From NCBI RefSeq assembly GCF_000350165.1, contig NZ_CAUI01000015.1, forward strand, positions 1-64,000: 64,000 bases of DNA. Reading direction: 5' to 3'. The notes under the pieces were generated by a model. That model did no database searches. It had not been told where the DNA came from and saw only the letters and a program-made list of their open reading frames with translations. The position numbers and the translations under genes are program-made. Positions within the stretch are counted from its first letter, which is position 1; each line of letters starts with the position of its first letter. The DNA is from Halanaerobium saccharolyticum subsp. saccharolyticum DSM 6643 (GTDB taxonomy: Bacteria > Bacillota > Halanaerobiia > Halanaerobiales > Halanaerobiaceae). Shown piece after piece: positions 1 through 7,901 of this stretch.

Positions 1-280
1 AAATAAGTTTCATGAAGATAGCAAATTCAATATATCAATGAGAAGCACTGCAGCAGATAATATTAAGTTTAATTAAAAGAAGAGAGATCTTAATTAAAAT
101 AGTTTTTGATTAATATTTTAAATGTTAAGTTTTTAATAAACTTACAAATATAAAAGCCTTATTGTCCATCATAAAGTTTTGTAAATCTATATGAAGTAAG
201 TTTCGGGAAGATCTAGAATTTTAAGTATCAATGAGAAGTATAACAGCAATAATAAATAATAGAGAAGTAAAGATTTTTAC

Positions 281-309
281 GCCTAACAGTCACAGTTGTG
301 ACATTAGGC
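281..309. repeat. Short two-stem hairpin resembling a collapsed attC
   Basis: A 6-base outer stem (GCCTAA/TTAGGC) and a 5-base inner stem (TCACA/TGTGA) are separated by a small unpaired bulge. The outer left arm matches the R'' end of the attC at 12811 (GCCTAAC). The right arm does not carry a clean GTT core. It could be a deletion derivative of an attC or an unrelated hairpin. Confidence 0.4.
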
Positions 310-394
310 TGGGTCAAGTGTCTTTATTGCTTAGAAGTTTCGAGATGGATTGACAAGATGCCCTTTAGAAAATCAAAAAAGAGAAATAATGATT

Positions 395-427
395 AAACCT
401 GTTACTATGCAGGTATTTTTTTCTTTT
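395..427 (+). terminator. Rho-independent terminator-like hairpin
   Basis: A five-base stem (ACCTG/CAGGT) with an eight-base loop is followed by a run of T. A closely related sequence, including the downstream CTTTTACATGAAGTA, recurs near 12360-12400. Confidence 0.5.
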
Positions 428-737
428 ACATGAAGTATATTAATAATAAATCGATTTCTGCAAGTAAAACTAAATTAATAGATTTTTATTCTGCAATAAT
501 AGGGAATTTTAGTTTGCAATTTACAGGAATATTAATTGCAATCCTTTAAAGTTGGTAAAAATATTATGAACTTAACTTCGTGAAGATCTAATAATTTAGT
601 GATAAAAGAACAATTAATTCAATTAAACATACTCATTAGAGCTTTAAATGAGTATGTTTAAGAGTTAATGACTATATTTATTCAGAAAATCAAAATAATA
701 AAAAAGAAAAAATTAAAAGAGCTGTCGTTTAACAGTC

Positions 738-869
738 GTATAACATGGGATTGGCGTCATGCCTTCTGTCACAAAGCTTGCAATAATAGCTGCAAGAAAT
801 TTGGAAGGCAAGCTTTCCGCCAGTTCCTGACGGAATCAGGCACGAGCGCAAATCCCAGTAACGTTATAC
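738..869 (+). repeat. Integron attC site 1 (long family)
   Basis: The site starts with R'' GTATAAC and ends with R' GTTATAC. Inside these, TGGGATT(G)GCG near the left end pairs with CGC(A)AATCCCA near the right end, with single unpaired bases as expected of extrahelical bases. The centre holds further pairing arms (AAAGCTTGC and GCAAGCTTT). Its sequence is near-identical to attC sites 2, 3 and 5. Confidence 0.88.
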
Positions 870-937
870 GCAATTCCCCTAGCTAAACTTTTAATTCTGG
901 AAGATAAAAATTTACAATTCAAAAGGAGGAAATATAT

Positions 938-1774
938 ATGGGAATTGATAAAAGTAAAGATGATAATGAGGAAAAATTTAAATCTTTAATAGAAAATATT
1001 GATCTAGAAGAAATTAATTTGGAGAATGAAGAAGCATTAGATAAAACAAAAGAACTTTTTAGAAATACTATTGATTTTTTTTCAGTTCAACAAAAACATC
1101 GTAATAAAAATAGAGAGAAAACTAAACAAGTATATGGAAAAATGGCATATGGACATATGGTCTGTTTAGGAGCAATTAATAGTTTAATAAAGCGCTACAA
1201 TTCAAAACCAGGAAAAACTAATGAAAAAATAACTAATTCTTTATCTTTATTATCTTCTTTTTTGCAAAGTATAGATATATGTGAAGTAACAATTACTGAG
1301 AGTACTTATGTTCAAGCTACAGCTTTATTAAAACAAGAAATGGAGATTATATCAGCTTTTGAAGAAATTTGGAAAGATAAAAGAGAAGATGGTATTACCC
1401 CGAATGTATCTCATTTAGAATTTGGTTTAAATGAATTATATGGAGATATAAATGATATTGCTCATACAGGTAAGCAAAAAATATTAAATGATTTCTATCA
1501 AGTTGATTTTCAAACTGGTAATAAAATTAATCCTACTAGTATTACTCCAGTTTTTGATAAAAAATTAGCAAGAAGGTTGTATGGATTACATTTAGCTTTG
1601 ATGATTCAAGGCGCTCTTTGTTTAGATCAACTTTTTAAAGAAATGTATGATGATGGATTTACAAAAGAAGAATATATATTTATCAGCTATGCAGGTGAAA
1701 CTTTGGTTAAAGAAGGTTGGCTTGTTTCAGAAGAAGAAAAAAATAAAAATCCAAAGTGGCCTGAACCTAAATAA
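938..1774 (+). CDS. Cassette gene: helical protein of unknown function (278 aa)
   Basis: This is the first intact cassette gene, lying between attC 1 and attC 2. The ATG follows a strong AAAGGAGG ribosome binding site. I do not recognise the family. The protein is acidic at its N-terminus and appears almost entirely alpha-helical, without signal peptide or membrane segment. Around residues 165-185 it has a G-D-I-N-D-I-A-H-T-G stretch that recalls the conserved histidine segment of DUF5677-type proteins, but this is only a weak resemblance. The 200 bases after the stop are non-coding before the attC begins. A defence or stress role is suggested only by the neighbouring cassettes. Confidence 0.8.
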   Translation: MGIDKSKDDNEEKFKSLIENIDLEEINLENEEALDKTKELFRNTIDFFSVQQKHRNKNREKTKQVYGKMAYGHMVCLGAINSLIKRYNSKPGKTNEKITNSLSLLSSFLQSIDICEVTITESTYVQATALLKQEMEIISAFEEIWKDKREDGITPNVSHLEFGLNELYGDINDIAHTGKQKILNDFYQVDFQTGNKINPTSITPVFDKKLARRLYGLHLALMIQGALCLDQLFKEMYDDGFTKEEYIFISYAGETLVKEGWLVSEEEKNKNPKWPEPK

Positions 1775-1977
1775 ATATTTTTATCAGATATTTCAATTTA
1801 AAATAAATAAGATATAAAGGTAAAAATTAGTTTATTTAATGTGATTAAATTTTTTGACAAACACCGATTTTGAGTTATGTTTTAATAAAAAACTGGAATA
1901 ATAAAAATTTAATCAAAATTAATTTTAAAATCATATATTGAGTGTTAAACAAAAACTGAAATCCTACGGGGAACAGC

Positions 1978-2110
1978 GTATAACATGGGATTGGCGTCAT
2001 GCCTTCTGTCATAAAGCTTGCAGGTTAACCAATTACGTATATGAAAAAGCAAGCTTTACGCCAGTTCCTAACGGAATCAGGCACGAGCGCAAATCCCAGA
2101 GACGTTATGT
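1978..2110 (+). repeat. Integron attC site 2 (long family)
   Basis: R'' GTATAAC and R' GTTATGT bound the site, and inner boxes TGGGATTGGCG and CGCAAATCCCA pair. The central part, which includes AAAGCTTGC/GCAAGCTTT and the small GTTCC..GGAAC hairpin, is shared with the other long-family sites. Confidence 0.9.
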
Positions 2111-2139
2111 GACATCGAAAAAGTTCTAGGGGGTATATT

Positions 2140-3195
2140 TTGAATAAAAAAGAAATGTTTTTAAAAGCAAAAAACGGTTATCTTTCATTATTAGGATTTG
2201 ACAATATTATTAATAAAGCTCCTAAAAATGTTGATGTTCCAAACACTGATTTTATTGTTTCAAATGATGAAAAGTCAATGATTATTGGATTTAAAAATAA
2301 AGACCCTCAATTTTTATTCAATTATTTAAAGAAGAATCCTAAAAAATTGAATGAATTTTATATTGGCTCAGATTTTTTTCTTGCTAAGAGTGATAATTTG
2401 AATGTGGATCTAATAATAAAAGCTTCAAATTTAAATATTTTTTATATTTTACTTGAAATTCTTGATGAAACAAAAGAAAGCATTACATATAAAGGAGCTC
2501 CATTTTATTTATATGCTGAAAGCCCTTCGGTTTGGTGTATAATTATGCATTATATAAATAATAAAAATGATCTAATAAATGAAGAATATAGAAATATTAA
2601 AAGTTATATGGGAGAAAAGCAATTTACAAATAAAGTTAAGTCTTTTATTAAAAACAAACAAAAACTAATTGTTTTTGTTGAAGGAGAAACAGATGAAAAA
2701 TATATAAATAAAGCATTAAAACTTCTAAAACCTGATTTATTAAAATATATTGAAATAAAATGGGTTGGAAAACTAAAAAGTAATGGAAGAACTTTTAATA
2801 CTGGAAAAAGAGGATTAGACTCATTAAAAAATGTGTTATCCGCTAACCCTGAGTTAATAAATAATAAAATAATTTTATTATATGATTCAGATACTAACAA
2901 ACCTAAAGAAAATTTTAAGAATTTATATGTTAGGAAAGTCCCATTTATTGAAAACCGAAAAATAACTAAAGGGATTGAAAACTTATTTGAAAATCATTTA
3001 ATAAGTGAAGAATTTTATTCAGAAAAAGAATATTTGAGTGAGTATGGCGAAAGGAAAAGAATAGAACAGTTAGATAAAATGAAATTATGTGATTATCTAT
3101 GTAACCAGACTGAAAAAGAAATATTTAAAGATTTCGAATCAATAATAAAAATATTTGAGAGAATACTTAGCAAGTATAAATTCGACGTCACATAA
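2140..3195 (+). CDS. Cassette gene: DUF4435/TOPRIM-like protein (351 aa)
   Basis: The gene lies between attC 2 and attC 3 and uses a TTG start behind AGGGGG. The C-terminal half has a TOPRIM-like core: a glutamate in F-V-E-G-E-T-D-E near residue 178 and an L-L-Y-D-S-D-T motif near residue 248. These are the metal-binding positions of DUF4435 and OLD-type nucleases. The N-terminal 170 residues contain no recognisable ATPase motif. DUF4435 proteins include AriB, the toxin nuclease of the PARIS anti-phage system. Here no AriA-type ATPase is adjacent, so it is either a stand-alone effector or works with something elsewhere. The stop codon lies inside the R'' box of attC 3. Confidence 0.78.
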   Translation: MNKKEMFLKAKNGYLSLLGFDNIINKAPKNVDVPNTDFIVSNDEKSMIIGFKNKDPQFLFNYLKKNPKKLNEFYIGSDFFLAKSDNLNVDLIIKASNLNIFYILLEILDETKESITYKGAPFYLYAESPSVWCIIMHYINNKNDLINEEYRNIKSYMGEKQFTNKVKSFIKNKQKLIVFVEGETDEKYINKALKLLKPDLLKYIEIKWVGKLKSNGRTFNTGKRGLDSLKNVLSANPELINNKIILLYDSDTNKPKENFKNLYVRKVPFIENRKITKGIENLFENHLISEEFYSEKEYLSEYGERKRIEQLDKMKLCDYLCNQTEKEIFKDFESIIKIFERILSKYKFDVT

Positions 3196-3321
3196 CATGG
3201 GATTGGCGTCATGCCTTCTGTCATAAAGCTTGCAATATTATGCAGCAAGAAATATTAAATCAAGCTTTACGCCAGTTCCTGACGGAACTAGGCACGAGCG
3301 CAAATCCCAGTAACGTTAAGC
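3190..3321 (+). repeat. Integron attC site 3 (long family)
   Basis: R'' ACATAAC overlaps the stop codon of the preceding gene, and R' is GTTAAGC. Inner boxes TGGGATTGGCG and CGCAAATCCCA pair. The central loop has diverged slightly from the other long-family sites. Confidence 0.9.
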
Positions 3322-3414
3322 AACATGATATCTTTCTGTTTGGTCCGGTATTTATAGAGAAATTAAGTATTTTTAATGACAATCGTAGAATCAAATTTTT
3401 TTAAGGAGGCATAT

Positions 3415-5007
3415 ATGGAGATAGATAACTTTGATATGGATAATAAGCCAAATGAATGGCCTGCAAATGCTATTGAGTGTCAATTAGATAACATTTATAC
3501 TCAGTTAACTAGTTTTAAAGAGGAGTCGTGTTATAAAAATAAGGAAGTCTTGTTATCATTAATTAGCGATTATGATTTAAATCAAAGCTCAATGTTGGGA
3601 CTTGTTCGAACTACTGATTATGAAGTAGCTCTAATAAATACACTTTTTTTTGAAGCTATGTTTTTAAATCTCAGTGCGTTAAAAACATATTTATATGAGC
3701 TAGTAGGTCATAAAACAAGAATGCAAAAAATGGCATCATTGGTTTCAGAAGGAGACATATCACTAGAAATAGAAGAATTCAAAGGATTATTTCATTCATT
3801 AAAGCTATATCATATCACATATCAACAATTTAATGTTGAAAAAAATGGTTCTTATACTGAAAATCTGGTTGAAGTTGTAGAAGAATTTATAGAATTCTCA
3901 AAAGAGAATGACCCGGAAAATATATTCGAAAAAAATATTGAAATGATTACAAAATCCTACATTTCACTACTTAATGATATAAGCTATTTCAGGTGTATAA
4001 AAAGAAATAAAATTTGGGCTTTTTCTCGTAATGAAATTTACAAGTTATTTAACTTAGCAGCAAAGCTTAGCAAACTCAATGGAGATTCTCCAGTAGTAAG
4101 TCCATTAAAAGGGGTACTTATGACAAGTATAAGTAATTATATCTTGAAATCACGTAATGACTACAATAAAGATTATATTTGCAAGTACATCAGTTCTGAA
4201 GTGGCTAAAAAAAGTATTGATAATCATGAAATATGGATGTCAAAAATTGAAAATTTAAATGATGAGAGGGAACAAAGAGTTGTTCCTGAATTGTTTGAAG
4301 AAGCTGAGTGGATTAACCATTCATGGGCAAATAATATTAATTTTGAATCTAAAAGAGAATATTATGTTTCATCATTTTCTAAGACATTGAATGATTCAAT
4401 TATGAAAAAAGAATATGGGGCGTGTATATATGGGTATAAAGATGATCGGATGGTAGAAGTGCTATCTCCGATAATGTATCGATATAAAAAAGATGATACA
4501 AAATCTCCAGCATTTTCTCAAGTTATTGCCTTTGATGTAATCTATGATAGAGAAGAAGCAAAAAAAGAAATTAAGTTTCTCTGTGATGTAATTGACTGTT
4601 TTGATATAAGTGATGTTGATAAGAATAGTTTTTTAGAAGAGATTCTACAATATTGGATATTATCAGTTAAAGATAAAAAATGGGCATATGAACGTGAACG
4701 CAGATATGTTTTATTTATGTATGATGATTATGATTATAAGGAAATAGATACAAAAAACCCTAGTTTTCTAAAGTTAAAAACATCACTATTTATTCAACCT
4801 GATTTTATTCTAGGTGAAAATCCAGTTAAGCCGTTTATTAGAAAGATGGTTGAAAATAAGAGAAAAGCAATTTATACAAAGCCTTATTTATTTTGTAATA
4901 ATTGTTTAAACAGAGATTTTGATATTGTTGCGGGAGGAATAAAAGAAATTAATTCATGTACAGTTTGTGGTTCTCAAAATATATCATTAAAAAAGCCGAG
5001 TAAATAA
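3415..5007 (+). CDS. Cassette gene: DUF2971-like protein with C-terminal zinc ribbon (530 aa)
   Basis: I chose the ATG at 3415 because it follows AAGGAGG at the right distance; an upstream in-frame ATG at 3376 lacks a ribosome binding site. The first 300 residues are helical and unrecognised. Residues from about 300 to 480 resemble DUF2971, with a F-S-K-T-L-N-D-S-I-M-like segment and the W-A-Y-E-R-E-R-R motif near residue 425. The C-terminus (about 494-520) carries C-N-N-C and C-T-V-C pairs typical of a zinc ribbon. DUF2971 proteins are often found in defence islands, but their activity is not settled. The combination with a terminal zinc ribbon is unusual to me. Confidence 0.72.
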   Translation: MEIDNFDMDNKPNEWPANAIECQLDNIYTQLTSFKEESCYKNKEVLLSLISDYDLNQSSMLGLVRTTDYEVALINTLFFEAMFLNLSALKTYLYELVGHKTRMQKMASLVSEGDISLEIEEFKGLFHSLKLYHITYQQFNVEKNGSYTENLVEVVEEFIEFSKENDPENIFEKNIEMITKSYISLLNDISYFRCIKRNKIWAFSRNEIYKLFNLAAKLSKLNGDSPVVSPLKGVLMTSISNYILKSRNDYNKDYICKYISSEVAKKSIDNHEIWMSKIENLNDEREQRVVPELFEEAEWINHSWANNINFESKREYYVSSFSKTLNDSIMKKEYGACIYGYKDDRMVEVLSPIMYRYKKDDTKSPAFSQVIAFDVIYDREEAKKEIKFLCDVIDCFDISDVDKNSFLEEILQYWILSVKDKKWAYERERRYVLFMYDDYDYKEIDTKNPSFLKLKTSLFIQPDFILGENPVKPFIRKMVENKRKAIYTKPYLFCNNCLNRDFDIVAGGIKEINSCTVCGSQNISLKKPSK

Positions 5008-5087
5008 ATTTTGTGTTTACATGAGTAAAACAAGATAGTTTTAGGGGGCTTTGTACATATTATTTTGAAGGCATCCGATATCACGTC

Positions 5088-5192
5088 GCTTAACAGCAAG
5101 GTTTACGGTTTCGCTTCGCTACACCCAAATTCATTCGGCAAGGGCAGTCGCCCTAAACCTCATGAACTTCGTAAACCTGCAGGACGTTATCT
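5088..5192 (+). repeat. Integron attC site 4 (short family)
   Basis: R'' GCTTAAC and R' GTTATCT bound a 105-bp site. Inner boxes GCA(A)GGTTTACG and CGTAAACCTGC pair with one extrahelical base. The central arms (AGGGC..GCCCT and flanks) are shared with sites 6 and 7 and differ from the long family. Confidence 0.88.
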
Positions 5193-5228
5193 GACATGCT
5201 TTGTTTATATAGAGAAAGGAGTTTTTAT

Positions 5229-7709
5229 ATGGATAATAAATTTGAAAAATTTAATGAGAAACTAAAAATATTCTCATGTTATTTAATTTTTGCATTAATC
5301 ATTCTAATATTAAGTGGTTTTATGGAAAAATTTATTATTGAATTTGGGTTTATAAGAAGTGTATATTTATCAGGAAACAACTTTTATCAGAGTTTTTTAT
5401 TAAGTTTATGGGGGATACAAACTACTATTTCTATATTAACTTTTACATTGATTCCTTTTATTCTTTCAAAGTTAGATATAAAAGTTTTAGGTATGAATTC
5501 ATTTAAATTTTTAAATACTGTAACTGTATTTAAAATCAGATATTGGGAAAGTTTAATTTATTCTTTAATTCTTATTTTATTAAATGGTTGGTTTGTTTTA
5601 GAAGAAAAATATTTGTCAGTTTTTTTGGTATTTGGATTCACAATATTATTTGTAAGTACTCTTACTAGAAAAACATTTAAATATATAATAAAACCAGATA
5701 AATTAGAATCTGAAATAAAAGAGATTATAAAAAAAGAATTAAAAGAATGTTTATCTGAAGAAAAAGAAACACTAAGTAGTAATATTATTAATTTAAATCA
5801 AGATTTTGAGGAAAATATAAAACGAGGTAATGTGATTAAAGCTATTAATGAATTGAATTTTATTAGAAAATTATTTTTTATATCAGACAAAAACGCTTCA
5901 TCAAGCAATAAGGAAATTACAAAAGTTTTACATGAATTATTAAAAGATAATGTAAATACTTTAATAAAAAATGATTATATTACTGAAGCAAAGGAGTTTA
6001 TTTTAGAAAGTTATAATAAATTTTTCGAATTAGAAGAACCTAAATTCAAATTAGATTTATATATAGAGGTTCAAAGTTGGATGGAAAAATTAAGATATTA
6101 TGATAGAGTCCAATTAAAAAAGATAAAACCAATTGATTTAATAAATTATTTTTATAAAAATCCTGTAAAAAGATTAAATTATGGATCATTGGATAAGGAT
6201 TTATTCTCAAGATATAGTTATATAATAACTCAGAACAGTAAATTAAATTTCAAAGAAAAGTATAATATATTTTATAGATTATTAGAAAGAAATATTTTAA
6301 TAAATAAAAATGAAAATATGCTGACAGCATTAGAAATATTAAAAACTCTGTTAGACTTTGAAGATATAAAAATGTTTGCAAGAGGTATAAATTATGTTTT
6401 AAATATGAGTGTTAGTAAGGAAAAAGAGAGTAATATTATAATATTAACTCTTTCTATATATTTTTATTATATTATTTATAAAAATGAAGAAATACATAAT
6501 GGATTTAGAAACAACTTAAAAAAAGTAGTTGAAGGAATTGAAATTATAGATTTTACAAGTCATTTTAGTAAAAATGTTGTATTCCCAAAGGAAATAATAT
6601 TAAACGAAAATATTTTTAAATATTATGAGAAAGTAAGAGATTTATTATTAAATCAACTTAAATGGGAAGAAACACCGACTATAAATTTTTCTGGAGAAGC
6701 TCATATTATGAAAATGCCTTTTGTTATTAAAGAATTTTTTGTTTTTTATGTTTTTACTTATGGCAATGTCTATTTGGAAAAAGATATAAATAATAATTTA
6801 AGTGAAGATGAACTATTTTCTATATTGGATAGTTTTTTTGATAATGAAGGTGAATTGAAAGAAAATATAAAATCAAATTACAATAATTTTTTAGAATTAT
6901 ATAAAACAGAAAAACAACAAGATAAGATCAAAGAATTTTATCAATTATTCAATAAAACATATAAAGAAAAACATCTTAATAGAGTTTTAGATTTATCTTA
7001 TAATATAAATAAGATAAATAATAATTTTAATGTTTTTCAAAAAGAAGAATTAAATTTACTTAATAGTATATCTTATTTAAATTTATCAGATAAAAATGTA
7101 AAAAGTAAATCAAAAACTTTTTCTCATAATATTACAGTTCCTACTCAATCTTTAGAAGAAGAGTATTCTCTAAAACAATTGAAAGGAAGTTGTAAAGATT
7201 TGGTGTTACAAACTATTAAGAAAAAGTTAATTAATATATTTGATGTGATTCTTATAGATGCAAGAACTGATTCGGGTTTAAAATCTATAATAACCAAATT
7301 AAAAGAATTAGAATCTAATATAGATGTTGCTTTTGAAAGCGATTTTTTATTAAGTTTTATATTTAGAAAATCAAATTTTGAAGGTGAATATTATCGGTTA
7401 ACAAAAAACATAAAAAGATATGAAAATAAATATAATTACAATTTTTATATAAATAGCAGTAAATTTAATTTTTATTTAGGTGATTTTAATATACAATTAT
7501 TAAATATTAAAGAAGAAATGATAAATAAAGATAATATTGATAAAGAAGATGGTTTATTTAAAATAGCGACTATGAATGATGTTAAAGTTTATTTATCTGA
7601 AGAAGAATTAAAAGAATATTTATGTAAGATGAATAGATTAATAAAATTAGAATATAAACTATTTATTTCTGACGAAAAAAATAACGGTTTTATTATTAAA
7701 ATGAATTAG
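5229..7709 (+). CDS. Cassette gene: large membrane-anchored protein of unknown function (826 aa)
   Basis: The ATG at 5229 follows AAAGGAG; an upstream in-frame start at 5196 would lie against the attC and lacks a ribosome binding site. The N-terminal 150 residues contain about four hydrophobic helices. A long cytoplasmic region follows, rich in Lys, Asn, Ile and Glu, with helical repeats. Near the C-terminus is a folded segment containing V-I-L-I-D-A-R-T-D-S-G. I recognise no family. The gene is more AT-rich than the rest of the window, consistent with foreign origin. Its place between two attC sites makes it a single-gene cassette, unusually long for one. Confidence 0.78.
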   Translation: MDNKFEKFNEKLKIFSCYLIFALIILILSGFMEKFIIEFGFIRSVYLSGNNFYQSFLLSLWGIQTTISILTFTLIPFILSKLDIKVLGMNSFKFLNTVTVFKIRYWESLIYSLILILLNGWFVLEEKYLSVFLVFGFTILFVSTLTRKTFKYIIKPDKLESEIKEIIKKELKECLSEEKETLSSNIINLNQDFEENIKRGNVIKAINELNFIRKLFFISDKNASSSNKEITKVLHELLKDNVNTLIKNDYITEAKEFILESYNKFFELEEPKFKLDLYIEVQSWMEKLRYYDRVQLKKIKPIDLINYFYKNPVKRLNYGSLDKDLFSRYSYIITQNSKLNFKEKYNIFYRLLERNILINKNENMLTALEILKTLLDFEDIKMFARGINYVLNMSVSKEKESNIIILTLSIYFYYIIYKNEEIHNGFRNNLKKVVEGIEIIDFTSHFSKNVVFPKEIILNENIFKYYEKVRDLLLNQLKWEETPTINFSGEAHIMKMPFVIKEFFVFYVFTYGNVYLEKDINNNLSEDELFSILDSFFDNEGELKENIKSNYNNFLELYKTEKQQDKIKEFYQLFNKTYKEKHLNRVLDLSYNINKINNNFNVFQKEELNLLNSISYLNLSDKNVKSKSKTFSHNITVPTQSLEEEYSLKQLKGSCKDLVLQTIKKKLINIFDVILIDARTDSGLKSIITKLKELESNIDVAFESDFLLSFIFRKSNFEGEYYRLTKNIKRYENKYNYNFYINSSKFNFYLGDFNIQLLNIKEEMINKDNIDKEDGLFKIATMNDVKVYLSEEELKEYLCKMNRLIKLEYKLFISDEKNNGFIIKMN

Positions 7710-7728
7710 ACATTTTATGACGCACGTC

Positions 7729-7861
7729 AGATAACATGGGATTGGCGTCATGCCTTCTGTCATAAAGCTTGCAGGTTAACCAATCACGAATACGAAAAAG
7801 CAAGCTTTACGCCAGTTCCTGGCGGAACCAGGCACGAGCGCAAATCCCAGGGACGTTATCC
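7729..7861 (+). repeat. Integron attC site 5 (long family)
   Basis: R'' AGATAAC and R' GTTATCC bound the site, with paired inner boxes TGGGATTGGCG and CGCAAATCCCA. The CAGGTTAACCAAT central loop is shared with site 2, and site 8 carries a variant of it. Confidence 0.9.
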
Positions 7862-7901
7862 GAAATCTAATTTAAAGATCTTTTTAAAGGAGAAATTTAA
7901 T

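Larger units (their letters stand above)
1..737. other. Gene-free left flank of the cassette array
   Basis: No convincing protein-coding gene is visible here. The stretch holds an imperfect direct repeat (6-45 and 199-238), a small hairpin (281-309), a terminator-like hairpin (395-427), and a long inverted repeat at 624-661 whose 15-base arms flank a short loop. An apparent reading frame starting at 668 runs into the first attC site and is not a gene. The stretch may be a non-coding or decayed cassette, or the leader side of the array. No attI site or integrase gene could be identified. Confidence 0.5.

Noticed and set aside
668-886. Open frame of 72 codons
   Set aside because: It runs through attC 1; its protein-like C-terminal half is the translated recombination site and it has no ribosome binding site.
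1938-2129. Open frame of 63 codons
   Set aside because: It is the translation of attC 2, with the same residues as the frame in attC 1.
5065-5265. Open frame of 66 codons
   Set aside because: It crosses attC 4 and the start of the next cassette gene.
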